Part shown: in pieces, positions 19,901-32,155 of the stretch
How positions within the stretch are numbered: the first letter of the stretch is position 1
Layout of the letters: every line of letters starts with the position of its first letter
NCBI GenBank assembly: GCA_047967505.1
Contig: CM106541.1
Origin: Dipteris shenzhenensis
Taxonomy: Eukaryota > Polypodiophyta > Polypodiopsida > Gleicheniales
Direction: 5' to 3' (one strand)
Length of the DNA: 64,000 bases
Made by a program: the position numbers and the translations under genes
The notes under the pieces: model-generated
What the model was told of the DNA's origin: nothing
The model's input: only the letters and a program-made list of their open reading frames with translations
The model's database searches: none

Positions 19901-20924
19901 CAACTTCTAAGGTTCTTCTCATGTGGACTCGCATAGGAATGGGTCTCTCTTGAGAAACATACTTATTACTAGAGATAAGAAAATGGAGGTGTAATAGTTA
20001 GAGTATAGGTAAAAGTATTACTACCTGTAAATTTTACATAAGGTATGTTTCACGCTACTAAATAGTCATGGGCTCATAGGCATACAATGCACAAGTATAT
20101 AAAGATCAACCCTTTTAGTGACAAAGCTTGTGAGCAAATTTTCTAATGTTAAAATATTGATAGCTTGATGTCATAGGGTCCATAACTAAATCATAAATTT
20201 GTGTTTGGATTGGAATTTATTGTATTCGAAGACAATTAGAGCAATAGAAGGCTTAAACACAACTTGCATCACAAGGAGATTACAAGTTAGATAACAAATT
20301 TAATTCCTTTTTCATACCTAGAAGATGCGCATGTCACCACATATAGATAGATGGTAGAAACCCATAAATCTCAAGGTCAACACATTGCCTCTTTGAAACA
20401 CTTACTCAATTGTACATGCCTTTGTCTTTTTTAACATTGGGATGTTGTCAAGTGATATGTACGGCTACTTTATGCTCCTAGTTAGTAGTTAGGTCAATTC
20501 ATACAACTCCCCATCTGCTTGACAAGAAAATATATGGCAAGAAAGTGAGATATGATTCCTTGTGTGATCATAGCATCTCACATGCGTCCATGTGAAGGAA
20601 GTGTATCTAAGATGGAAAATGTAATGGGAATAATGTTAGGTGAAGGATATAATATATGACAAATGATGTCATCTAGTAAACATACAATTATACACAAAAG
20701 TATCCCTTATCCATAAACCTCACCCATTAAGTTTAGAGTTCCTAACCAGACTCAAACCTGAACTTCACGAACAAATTTAATACAATTCTTCTCATTCCTT
20801 GAAAGTAGTAAGGCCTCTTAATTGTAAGAATTCTTAGAGTCTTTGAACCAAACTCTCTAACATTCTATTAAGAATTTGATGATGTCGTGTGGAAAGCCAC
20901 AAGACATGTCTTCTTTAATTTGTC

Positions 20925-20963
<39 letters not shown>

Positions 20964-22910
20964 GTTATTATGTAGGATTGGGCACGTTCACACTCTCTAC
21001 ATGGTTTTATACGTCAACTTAACATTGCATGTGAAGCTAATTTTATAATGTTCTTTGATGTTATTGGTTACCCCTAGACATATTGGAACATGCCATACTA
21101 GCAAAAGCAACCATTGTAGCTCTAAGAGTATGACACTTGCTATTTGTTAATGCTATTGATGCTATACTTTCTAGAAGGGCTTGATGATAGATTCATTACT
21201 AATTCTTGTGGTAGATTTCTCAACATCATTTAATGTGGCATAAGTGGGGCCAAAAGCATTTGCTAGGCCTTTTTAAGGGCTTGTGCACACGCATAGGTTG
21301 AAGTCAAGCAAGGTGCTTCAGATTTGATCATGCAAACAAATATGGAGGGCACATCTATTCGCCGTTGGGTGCATCAGCGCACCTTGGATTTTTGAGGTGC
21401 CAAAAAGGCATTGAAGCGCCATTGCTGATGATGGCAATAGCCAGTCACTAACCGGCACTTGTTGGTACATGGCTCATTAAGTAGTGTGCAAAGGGTACTT
21501 GTAACCACTAGGCAGATTGGTGAAAACTATCTTTGTCTCCAAAAATCATGTGAACAAAACATAGCCCATTCTACACTGCCTAGAATTGCATCCATTGCGC
21601 CACCAAATTGCTCACAGGTTACGCTCCAAGTGGTGCATGGGCACAAGCTCTAAGGGTTGATTTTGTAGAATTGGGCTATGCACTCTTAGTTTTTTATTTA
21701 TGAGGAAGCATTCACAATTGAGCATTTTTGCATAATAAACTAGAGAATTGTGGAATCCCCAAATTTTATTGGGTTAAGATTTTACCATGTGGCTAAATCT
21801 TAACCCTTAATTTGAAAGTGGAACTTGGGAGGATTCCCTTATAGAGTCTTTAGTCCAGACTCCCCTTTCAAGTAAGGGGTTAGGATTTGTGACTTGAACA
21901 CAAATCTTAACCATATTGGGAATTCTCAAACTATTCGATAATTCTTGAATTACCTCATACCTAATAATGAGCTCAAACTAAGGACTCTATGGCTGAGTGC
22001 ACACGAGGTCCATGGTGCGGCTCTAGTTGTGAGATTTGGAGACGTACACAAAAGTCGCGGCATATATGAAGCACCTTTGGTTGAATAATTCGCACCTCTA
22101 TTCTGAACTCTGCAATTTTGAGCACCAATGCGCTCTTTCATGTCCAACCAACGAGACACGGGCATCTAGCATTGACAGTGGGATGAAGTGTGTTCAATGC
22201 TTCGAGAGAGGTACAGAGCTTGATATGTGAGCCAATCAAAGATGGCTAGCTCTCAGATGCAGAGCTGTCTGAAAGGTTTGCATGCTTATATTAAATGCTT
22301 CAAGTTGCCTCAAGCTACGTGAGCTATTCTAGCACGGGAACGAAATGAAGAAGGGCACCAGTCGTCCCTTTTCTGTGCGTGACTCTATGAGCATAGGCGA
22401 GTGACATACGGGAATGGGTGTTTAGCAAACTTGACCTAGGTTGGAGTCCAATAAGAAATTAAAATATAGCAAACCTGTAGGGCATGTTCTTGCTTAAAAT
22501 TTTGAGGATTCAAAAACCTAGCACGCCCAAAAAAAAATCAAAATCGAACTGGTGATGGGACTGCCAACAAGCGCCACGTCAGAAAGCGGGGAAGCCGTCA
22601 CGTGCAGAGGTCTTCTCAAAGAGTGACGGACGGCGACGGAGCGAATTAAGTACGGCAGAAGTAGTCCGTCAAACTAAGGTCGTGAGATCGTGCCGAAGGG
22701 CCAACCCAGTGACCTACACAAAGCACGTCTGAATCCCGATTCTTTAATTCCACTCCCTACTTTGTGTGTCCAAGACCGCAAAAGCTCGCTCCTTTGTCTG
22801 CAAACACGCCTACTACGTTGTCGTGCAGCAGCTGTCTTATAAACTCTTGGAAGAAAGGAAGAAGATGTCTTAACTCTTGGACTTACAATGCCGTAAACTT
22901 TTGGACGTCA
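19901..22910. other. AT-rich intergenic stretch with one compound microsatellite
   Basis: No gene was recognised. A (GT)n(GA)n microsatellite lies at about 20,925-20,964. The block 21,740-21,960 has alternating CTTAACCC/TTAAGATTT motifs that look like decayed repeat. Short open frames in the region have no family features. Confidence 0.55.
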
Positions 22911-23795
22911 TATATAATGCGTGGTCGTGCGGTAGGAGACTGTAGAGTAGCAAGGTTCAAGCTCACTTAAGTGAGGCTAATAGTGAGCTTGTTTTTAGCT
23001 CCCGGAGCCCGGACACTGCCGGATATATATGATCCGTTGTCGCGTAGCATTTCAGTACCCGGGGACTGTATCAAGCTCAGTTCTCATCTGCAGCTGCCTG
23101 CGCTGGCTGCGCATAGGCTGTACAGCTACGACGGAATATCTTGCCTCGAATCCATCCACACAGCCCCCCGATCCATACCTAGCCTCGATCCTGCCTCCCT
23201 GTAGCTCCACACATTTATTTTCTAAGCCTAACCGCCAGAAATTCGTTGCGTTCCTGCCAATGCTTGCTTTGCATCCATCCCCAGCTTGCCGTGATTCGTC
23301 CATGGAACTTCGAGGCCTTGCACCACGCTCCTTTCGATCCCGCCTCATCCATCGCTCCCATCATAGTTTTGCAAATTGCATCTGTTGCTCCACCTTCTCC
23401 TTCCGCCCCATCTTTTCACACATCCTGTGTGCAGATGCCCCTCCGACACCGTCGAGCAAGCCTGCGTCTTTCGACGTTCTTTGCTCTCATTCTCTTCAGC
23501 CTCCATCCCATCACTGTTCAAGTTCTCGAGTTCACTTTTCCTTTAGTCGTTCCCACCTTCTTTTCCTTATATCTAGCGTCAGTGCAGCATGCATTTGAGT
23601 TACTTGGCCTTCCTCCCAGGCTCCTCTTGAGACGTGCCATCTTCCTTATTATCGCAGCTGTTATAAGGTCTTGCCTTCACTCTTCCTTGACCGTTCCCTA
23701 CTTCCAACTTTGTCAGTTGTCAGAGCTTCCGTCTTCCTAGCCAGTAGAAACTCGAGCTGCAAGCTCAGCGATTATTATTGAGTTGAGGTTTCACG
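22911..23795 (+). promoter_or_regulatory. Putative promoter and 5' leader of the remorin gene
   Basis: TATATAA at 22,911-22,917 is a candidate TATA box, followed by about 850 bp of C- and T-rich sequence up to the remorin ATG. Open frames in this leader (for example 23,029-23,598) lack domains and are judged non-coding. Alternative starts cannot be excluded. Confidence 0.35.
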
Positions 23796-26700
23796 ATGAC
23801 AAAACTGCGTCCATCCGAGCATAGATATCTCATGCACCAAGCGCTAGTCACCCCGTCACCCAGATCCTGCAAGATCCTTGCTCAAGAGACAGAAGATGAT
23901 AGTGCTTACTCTTGCATCACTCAGAACTCCAACATCAACCACTCGGCAACGAGCTCATCAAGCTGCAGCGCTGGTACCGATATGGAGCAATTTCTTTATC
24001 AGCACGAGAAGACCCCCTTTCCCCAAGCCAATGGATGTTGCACGTCCGACGATGATGGATCTCACGACAGTGTCACGATGCCGCTGGAGAGTATTAAGGT
24101 CTGTGCCACCTTTTGCTTTACACTCTCCATCAATTAGGCAACGAAGGGCAGGTTTAGTCGAAAATTTTCAAGGTACGGAAGAGAGTAAGAAGATGTCTTA
24201 ACTCTTGGAGTTGTGGTGCTTCACAGGCGGAGAAACAACCATCACCTTCGATACTGCCAACTAAGAACTTCAGCCACTGCAAGCGAGAACAGGAGAGGCT
24301 AGTGAAGGTTCCCGGAGCTGTTGCGGCCAGGCGGAATGCGGAAATTGATGAGTTCATTCTAGAGACGGGCTCTACAGGTGATGGACGGATTTCTATTTCT
24401 ACGTTCTATGTTCTAACGTGCGGAGCAGGGTTGGCCCTGTTTTGATGATCCGGATCAAATTTATTCAATTGGACGCTGGCTGATCATACGCCTTGGCACT
24501 GCAGACGAAAGTGAAGCGTCAAAGGATTCGCGGCCGAAGAATGAATCACGAGGTACGTCTATCTGCAGCCATGGCTCCAATATGCTATCTAAATTATCAT
24601 GTCGTGCCAGCACCAGATTCCAAAAGATGATTCCCCAACCAGGTCCTTGCTTCACAGGAACGCAGGACAAACGGATGATAGCTACCAGATCTGGAGCTGC
24701 TGGTAGGATGGCCCCGGATATACAGGATGCTCACAACGAACGTTCATCCGCGTCCAAGGTTCATGATTCTGCACCTGTTAACTCCAGGTCAGTTTCGAAG
24801 GCCGACCTGCTGAGATTGGACCTTACCGATCCACAAGCATGCAGCAAGGGCTTTCGATTGAACATGGAAGGTAGCCCAAATCTTAAGAGGTCCGAGTCGC
24901 AAGGTCCTGCATCTCAGGCGTTTCTGAGAACGTTTCCTAGCCCAGGTACTCCTTCACGGAGCAGCTTCTCTGGAATCCCGACGGCTATAAATCAAAGAGC
25001 TTACATGCTTGGGAGGATGGGCGTGAGCGAATATGGGAAAGTCTTGCCCTTATACATGCCTTGTGAAGATATAAGGTCTGCGGCCACGAGGACACTTCCA
25101 TCGAAGTGGGATGACGCAGAAAAGTGGCTCATAAATGCAAGTCCATCTCATCCTCAATCCTCTAGCCCATCTGTAGGATTGTCGAAAGCAGTAAATGCCA
25201 AACGGTCCAGCAAGCAGCAATCTGTGATGCAGTCTACACAAGGAGCGAGAAGGCCCCCTAACGGGGAGTCAGGAGTTACAGGTCCCTCACCATCGTATGA
25301 CTTTCCAGCCACCGTTAGTGACAGTGAGGTCTCAAACACTCCAGATCCCTGCCCAATTTTCATCCGGAGCACTTCTCAGAAGCACAAACCGTCCGCTCCA
25401 ACGAAGAGCGGGAGAAAGGCGGCTCACAAGCTGATGCAAAAGCAACAAATCGCGTCTCCTGCTGATTTTAGATTGGAGGGATTTTCTTTGGACGGCTTCA
25501 CGAATACAAATCATCCTCCCCAGCACACTTTGAATGTCAGCAAAGGAACTTACGAATCGTCCAGAGTACAAGGTGCGAATGGAAACGCTCCGAATTCGTC
25601 TACATTTTGGAGATTTCCGAACGATTCAATAGAGTCGGCCGGAGGAGAAATGTATGGATTACAACGAGATCAGGCTTTTACGCAAGGTTTGTCTAAGATA
25701 GCAGCTAAACATGTGCCGGATATCTTTGCTTCTTGGAGCATTTCGCTTGTTGCTAGCATTATATTGTCACGGCTGTTGCAATTAGACATGTCTTGTCGGA
25801 GGAGTTTGCATGTTGTTAACATTACTACAGTGGTTGTTGTCATCAGATATCTATACGGACAATGTGGAGACTCTAACGCGTGGACCATGTTCGTCGGACG
25901 CGATAAACAGACTGGTGGTTCATGCTCCTAAGAACAAATGGGCAGCTCCTATGAGAGATGCAGCGACGGAAATCTCTCCCAAAGTGTCGAGGAGAGATAT
26001 GGGCACGCAAATCACTCCGCTGGGCAGCTCTCGCACTTCGCAGAACACCACACCCATGAGGAACAATTCTCCTATAAGGCACAACACGCCAGCGAGACGA
26101 TCCAGCTCCTGGAACAATCCGGGCTCCAATGTACTGGAGCTAGAAAGCTGTCACCTGGCCAAGTTGGAGCATCGGGACTTGATTCCGGAGCAGAAGCAGC
26201 ATTGCACTCTTGAAGCCAACGTGCGTCCCACTTGGAAGGTGAGACAGGAGGATACCGATGAGAGCTCCAAATCTCTGATGCCATCGACCTTGGACATGGT
26301 GGAGATGAAGAACAATTTCATGGAATCTACGGCTACTTCGTGGGAGGAGGCAGAGCGATCAAGGAACATGGCGAAGTAAGGAACAAGAATTCGTTTACGG
26401 ACGAACAGATTCTTTAAATGCGAATTAAAATTGAAATTGATTAGTGAGCGGTTGCTGTGCATGCAGGTATGCACGAGAGGAAGCCAGGATTCAGGCGTGG
26501 GAAAATCACCAGAAGGCGAAAGCGGAAGCGGATTTGAAGAAGCTAGAGGTAAACGATCGGAGACGATATCTGCCGGACTTGATTATTGCCGTTCATAGCT
26601 ACCGGGATTTGAGTTCGATCAGAGACGAAATCTGTCGGATTTAATTATATATCGAGCTACGGGGTTTTGAGTTTGATAACGTGAATTTGTTGCATGGCGC

Positions 26701-26882
26701 AGATGAAATTGGAGAAGCTGCGAGCTCAGGCGACGGAGAAGATCATGAACAAGATGGTGGCAGCGCATCGGCGAGCGGAGGAGATGAGAGCGGCAACGAA
26801 AGCACGGCAGTTTGCCAACGACATGAGGAAGAGCGGATACTTGCCGGAATCATTGGGAGTGTGCTTCGCCAGATTATCGTGA
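23796..26882 (+). CDS. Remorin family protein, long N-terminus (group 6 type), six exons, 808 aa
   Basis: Exons: 23,796-24,098, 24,227-24,377, 24,505-25,686, 25,847-26,375, 26,467-26,548, 26,703-26,882. All introns are GT-AG and the phases close to 809 codons with stop. The C-terminal 100 residues are the Remorin_C coiled coil: ATSWEEAERSRNMAK, then REEARIQAWENHQKAKAEAD, then KLEKLRAQATEKIMNKM and AEEMRAA, ending in a short hydrophobic tail containing CFARL. The long Ser/Pro-rich N-terminus has family hallmarks: SPSILPTK (about 107), YMLGRMGVSEYGKVLP (about 318), KWDDAEKWL (about 352) and RRDMGTQITPLG (about 595). Remorins are plant-specific plasma-membrane nanodomain scaffolds; the C-terminal tail anchors them to the inner leaflet. 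Intron positions inside the coiled coil fit the family. Surrounding sequence is transposon debris. The start codon is the least certain point. Confidence 0.93.
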
Positions 26883-29829
26883 TCTAATTATTAACGGTTG
26901 CTTAAGATCGTAACCCGCAAATGTTTGCTCAGAACTCATTGGCCACGGGATTCTGTGAATGCTGTCGTAGAGGCAATCGGAGATGTCGGACGTAGAAGTT
27001 ATGTATTAACGGAAGTATTGACAAAGATAAAAGTCCGATCATGTCGGACTTTGTACCCCTCCTACAAGATTCAAGGTTACCATCCATTAGCCCAAACCAA
27101 ACCAAGCAATGCCCTTAAGCTTTTTTTGTGTTGCAATGCATGCCTTACAAGGCCTTTCGGTGCACATTTTCGAATGTAGCCTCCCTGTTTTCACGTCCAA
27201 ATCTGTCCCCCTCTACAAGAGTGCACTGCTCACGCTTCCCGGTTCTTAGGAGTTTATTATGCATAAGGATGTCTATGGAATCTCCCTCGAAACCTCACTC
27301 TGCATCACCATTCTGAGTATATCCTTCTACGCTAGTGGATTATCTCCATTCCCCCTCTCTCAAATAGCATCGGGCTCTACTTTTGCACACATTCTAGGCT
27401 ATTGTTGGCCTTATCAAGAAGGTGGAATGGTTGGGCTCCTAGGCTTATAGATATTGTAAGTAAAGACTCTTTTCATTAAATTAACTTCCTAATTTTTTTA
27501 ACTAAAATCTGAAAACAGTGTAAGTTTGTATTAAAAAAAGATTCCTACAAGAGAAAGAGGCGCTCCACCAGGGCTAAATGGTTCTTTTTTACAATATAAG
27601 TTTACCTTCAAAGATGGCATAACAGAATTACATGCTAAATTTTGGAGGAAATGCTAATTTTGTAAATAGAATAAATAAGACCATGGGAGATTAAGCTAGT
27701 TTGTACTCCTTTTTCCTACTCGTTGCTCAAACGGTTGTGTAAGACTCATGTTTTGTAGGTCTTATAGGCATGCTAGCAACATGTGCCTTGCTTTTTTAAA
27801 TCAGTTTTATATTCCACCAAGGAGTTTGGATTCGTGCTCTAGCCAGTTGCCCCATGTGCAAGTCTTTATCACATTAAGTATCCCCTTTGTTAAACAAAAG
27901 AGTAACTTATCTAAAGGGCACTCCCCCCAAGTATTCAGCTCTAATCTAGATGAAAGAAACTATAAAAGACTAACTTAACCGAAGGGCAACCCCCCAAAGA
28001 ATTCAAGCTCTAATCTACAACACAAAAGAGCATTGGAAAGTGAAGGGCAAGAAGGCAAAACAACGTGAACTATGCATAATTGGCCTTCTAAGCCAACCCT
28101 TGGGCCGTTAACCAAAAGGTATCTCTTTCACCCAATCGCATAGGGCTCTTTCTCATAAGATATGTGATTGAGGATGGTAAGGTCATCGCGACAAAACGAT
28201 TGTGAGGGTGTCCGATTGTGAGGGTGTGAGGGAGGACAGGAAGGTCATCAATGATACAACAATTGTCCTACAAACAAGAGCTCATACCGAGCCATAGTTT
28301 AACTATGTAGTCAAAGTTCTATATGGCGACATACAGCGAAACAAGAGTTCAAAGCGAACCATAGTTTAACTATGTTTGACTAAAGTCAAAGTTCTTGTGG
28401 TCCTTCGTTAAAGGAATTCTGATCGTCTATTGGCCGGACTCTTAAATTCAAATTTCCGTCGGTGAACGGCAGGACCTCCGTAAATTGGAACCCGTCCGGC
28501 ACACCCCGCCCTTACCAATGCGAGTCCGTCTTTCAAGTTCCAATACCAGCGCCTCCACCGGACACCTTCCCACTCCCCCTGCACGACGCAAATTTATATA
28601 TACATAATACCCACACTCCCTCCCCCACTCCTATGTCCTGAGGCCTGACTCGGGAGCCTTACCCTCACATGCTGCTGCCGTGCATTTCGAGACCCCGGAC
28701 TTTTCCTCCGTCTTGTAATTTACCGTTTCCTTTCGCACTTCCCCAAACCGCCCATCGGAGCTAATACCGGCCAGCTCATCACAGCTGCGCTGGTAACATG
28801 TTGCTTTGCGCAGGCGCATCCCGGACGGCGGAACTGAACTGCACACTGCAGGGCATAACGGTCAGCATTCCCGGTGCAGGCATTCGCGCGTTCGAGCTTG
28901 TCTCGGTCGAATCAAAATAGGGACGCTCAAATGTCAGAACAATTGCTAGCTTGTAAGTTGTAATAACAATTCTTGGCACTTGCCCGGCCTTGTTTAAAAG
29001 TCCATCACTTTTTACGAGAGTATATTGAGAGATAGAGATAGAGATAGAGATTTAGAGAGAGAGAGAGAGCGCGAGCAAGGAGAACAAGGCTACGGAGTTC
29101 ATTGACAAATACGTTGGGCACATGTGCCCTTCCGTTTCATTTCTCTTTAGAGAGTTGCCTACCAGAAGGAATCACAATCAGGGGCATCTTGTGTCAGACT
29201 CCGTCACATTTATGGGCATCTTGTGTCGGACTCCGTCAGATTTATGGGCACATGCTCCATGACAGCAAGAAGGGATGGAGGGCCTCGTCTTCGAAGCTTT
29301 TCATTGGTTGCCAGATCTTTGCCTGCCCTTACTTGCTGTGGAGTTCAATTGCAAGGGTCAGGCAAGGTTTGGCCTTCCATTTGGCATTGAGTTTGCCACA
29401 TCAGCCACAAGCTGCCTGAAGGGCCTAAAAAAGGCCTCATGTGCCTAGAGTGAGAGCTAGGACAAGGGAGAGAGTCTTCGTGACTTTGAAAGACAAGCTT
29501 GGGAGGTTTTCCCAAAGGTGGAGAATTCCCAAGGAGATGGATGAATAATAAACTAGAGCTGCTAATTTGGAACCCCCGTAACTATAGATGAGCTCAACAA
29601 TGCCCTCTTACACATGATGGAAAATCGAGAAGGATGAATGGGCTCTTCAAACATTTTTGGCCCTAACCAAAACGAATCTAACACAATGGCCAATCAAGCT
29701 TATCCCCATCAATGACCAATCAAGCTGATCCGCGATAGGGTTGAGCTAATCCCCATCAAGGTTAAGGTGTTTGCAAAAGCAATAGCCTTAAAAATCAAGT
29801 TGCTCCTCCCCAAATTCATCAATTATAAG
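26883..29829. other. Intergenic stretch with small tandem duplications, no supported gene
   Basis: Duplicated blocks: AAGGGCA.YCCCCC...TCTAATCTA at about 27,914-27,950 and 27,983-28,016; AACAAGAG.TC...CCATAGTTTAACTATG at about 28,273 and 28,340. A GA-rich microsatellite lies at 29,029-29,070. The block 28,480-28,980 is relatively GC-rich with short minus-strand frames (28,631-28,846 and 28,779-28,979) and a TATATATA stretch at about 28,592. It could be a promoter or a decayed gene end, but nothing is recognisable. Confidence 0.5.
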
Positions 29830-30895
29830 TGGTACTTGATCGTATAACATACCTAGCATCGTGTTTTTTTATGGATTTGCATGACACTAGAGCAAAAATA
29901 GTATTTAATTCTCGATCGACCATGCAAAGGATATCCAATGGGCACAATACTTTTCCTATGCCTCAACCTAGGTGGTATTGACATGTTCTCAAAGAGGCAC
30001 ACCCATCAGATAAGTACTTGGTTGGATAACACACCTAAGGGCATGTTTTCTTACAAATGTGCATATCACTAGGGAAAAATGGTGTATAATGCGTGATCGA
30101 CCATGCAAAGTATATTTGATGGTCACAATACTTTGAATGCACCTCAACCTAGTTGAAACAGACTTGCATGCAAAGTGGAGCCCCCATCTGAGAAGTACTG
30201 AGTAACACACCTAGGACCGTGTTTTTTTATGGTTGTGCATGACACTAAGGCAAAAACGGTGTTTTATGCTTGATCGACAATGCAAAGCATATCCGATGGG
30301 TATAATACTTTGCAAATAACTTAAACTATATGGAATTGGCTTACATGCAAAGTGGCATGCCCATCCCATAAGTACTTGATCGGATAACATAACTAGCAGT
30401 GTGTTTTTTTACGGATGTGCATGACACTAAGGCAAAAATGGTATTTAATGCTCGATCGACCATGCAAAGCATATTCGATGGGCACAATACTTTTCCTACG
30501 CCTCATCCTTGGTGGTATTGACTTGTTTTCAAAGAGGCACACCCATCTGATAAGTACTTGGTCAGATAACACATCTAAGGGTGTGTTTTTTTATGGATGT
30601 GCATATCATTAGGGGGAAAATGGTGTATAATGCGTGATCGACCATGCAAAGCATATCTAACTTGCACGCAAAGTGGGGCACCCATCCAATAAGTACTTGT
30701 TTGAATAACACACCTAGGACCGTGTTTTTTATGATTGTGTATGACACTGAGGCACAAATGGTGTTTAATGCATGATATACCATGCAAAGCATAGACGATG
30801 GGCACAATACTTTGCACGCACCTCAACGTAGGTGTTATTGAGTTGCATGCAAAGTGGCATGTCCATCTGATGAGCACTTGATCGGATAACTTCTC
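29830..30895 (-). repeat. ~181 bp satellite, six monomers, inverted relative to the 52 kb array
   Basis: Monomers recur about every 180 bp with the core GATCGACCATGCAAAG.ATAT and AAGTACTTG.TCGGATAACA. The segment after the AGTACTT core alternates in three forms (CTAGCA, CTAAGGG, CTAGGACCG), the same three types seen at 51.9-56.7 kb but on the opposite strand. One monomer (about 30,650) is internally deleted. The right edge is sharp at about 30,895. Confidence 0.9.
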
Positions 30896-31015
30896 CCACC
30901 AATAAATTATGTACTAATTAAAAATTATAATAAATGAGTAGATTATTAAAAAGAGACTAATATTTATGTAATTGTTGCTACTGCAGCTTGCTTGCAAAGG
31001 ACTCTCATAAAGGAG

Positions 31016-32137
31016 ATGGCTATAGATTTTGTTCCAGGGATGGATGTGATTTTATGTAGCAAATGAGAAGTAGTTGCATTTGCTACAATCCATGATAGTG
31101 ATCCCAATTCAGTTTGCCACTTTCGAAGACTTGGCAAAGATAAGGTGGTAGTTACTGTATCAAAGATTCTTAGCGCACATGTTGAGCTAAAGTATAAATG
31201 TGGAGATATGGAAACACTTGGAGATGTTAGGCCCTACAATACATCCAACAAATCATTTATAGCATGGGACAAAGATGAGACTTATGCAACAGACATTATC
31301 AAGAATACAAAGTGCACCACCTTGGGTTTTACTATAGGGAACATTTTACAAATGAGATCATTTGCAAATAAGAATGTAGCAGCAGGTGAAGTATTGGGAT
31401 TTGAACAACTGGAGCAATGGTCATTTGCATAGATGAGGATTCTAAAAGTCACTGATGATGGTATGGTTGATAACATAACATCCTTATGTGATCCCTACTA
31501 TGAGGTAGGCGATAATATGAGATGGAGCATGCAATTTTTAAATATGAGAAAGAGGCACATGGTTTTCAATGATAAAGACAAGGTATACTACAATATCAAA
31601 GGACCTAAAAAGCGTGCCCATGTGCCAGGCTCTATCACTTCAAATGTGGATGATTTCAATGTACTCAATTATAGAAGTGACATCTTATCTGGAGTGGATG
31701 AGTTCATTGGTTCCGAGAAACAAAATGATTTTAGAAGCGAAGCCTTATCTGGGGTGGATGAATTCTTGCACAGTGAGAAGGGCAAAGGTTTCAATAGCGA
31801 TGTCTTGTCAATTGTGGATGAGTTCATGCGTATTAACAAACCTAGTGTCAATCAAGCTTGTGGATTTGTGAAAGCCATGCAAGATGTCCCAATGAGCGAT
31901 GTCCTCTCAGGAGTGGAAGAGTTTGAAGGTTCTCAATACTCTTGTAGAATATTGAATTCATTGAATGGTCCTAAGAGTATGTTAAAAACGAGGATGAGAT
32001 CAACAGAGGATTATTCAATATTTAAGTTTGATTGTGATATGGCCAAGGATGCAACGACCAATCATGGATGCTTGGTTACAAACAAATGTGAGGAGAAGAA
32101 GTGCATAAATACAGATAACAACGTGCACGAGGAATGA
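31016..32137 (+). pseudogene. TNP1/En-Spm-like domain protein with SGVDEF repeats
   Basis: One frame runs from the ATG at 31,016 to the stop at 32,135, broken by TGA at 31,064 and TAG at 31,430. A GCAG acceptor-like site lies about 30 bp upstream, so earlier exons are likely. The first 120 codons (GMDVIL, VVAFATIHDSDPNSVCHFRRLG, ETLGDVRP, SFIAWDKD) resemble the Tnp1/En/Spm-like domain that plant CACTA and Ulp1-bearing elements carry (typical pattern VA.GT..S.DP...VH...LG). The second part has four diverged 20-residue repeats around SDILSGVDEF (31,677-31,930). The protein ends in a Cys-rich basic stretch. Function unknown; the domain call is by resemblance. Confidence 0.55.
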
Positions 32138-32155
32138 AAACGGTCATACATATGC

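Noticed and set aside
22971-23740. Overlapping frames of 98-189 codons upstream of the remorin gene
   Set aside because: Three frames are open at once, which reflects the C/T-rich leader; no domain and no splice logic.
28480-28980. Possible small gene in a GC-richer block
   Set aside because: Two short minus-strand frames with no domain and no supporting splice or neighbour evidence.
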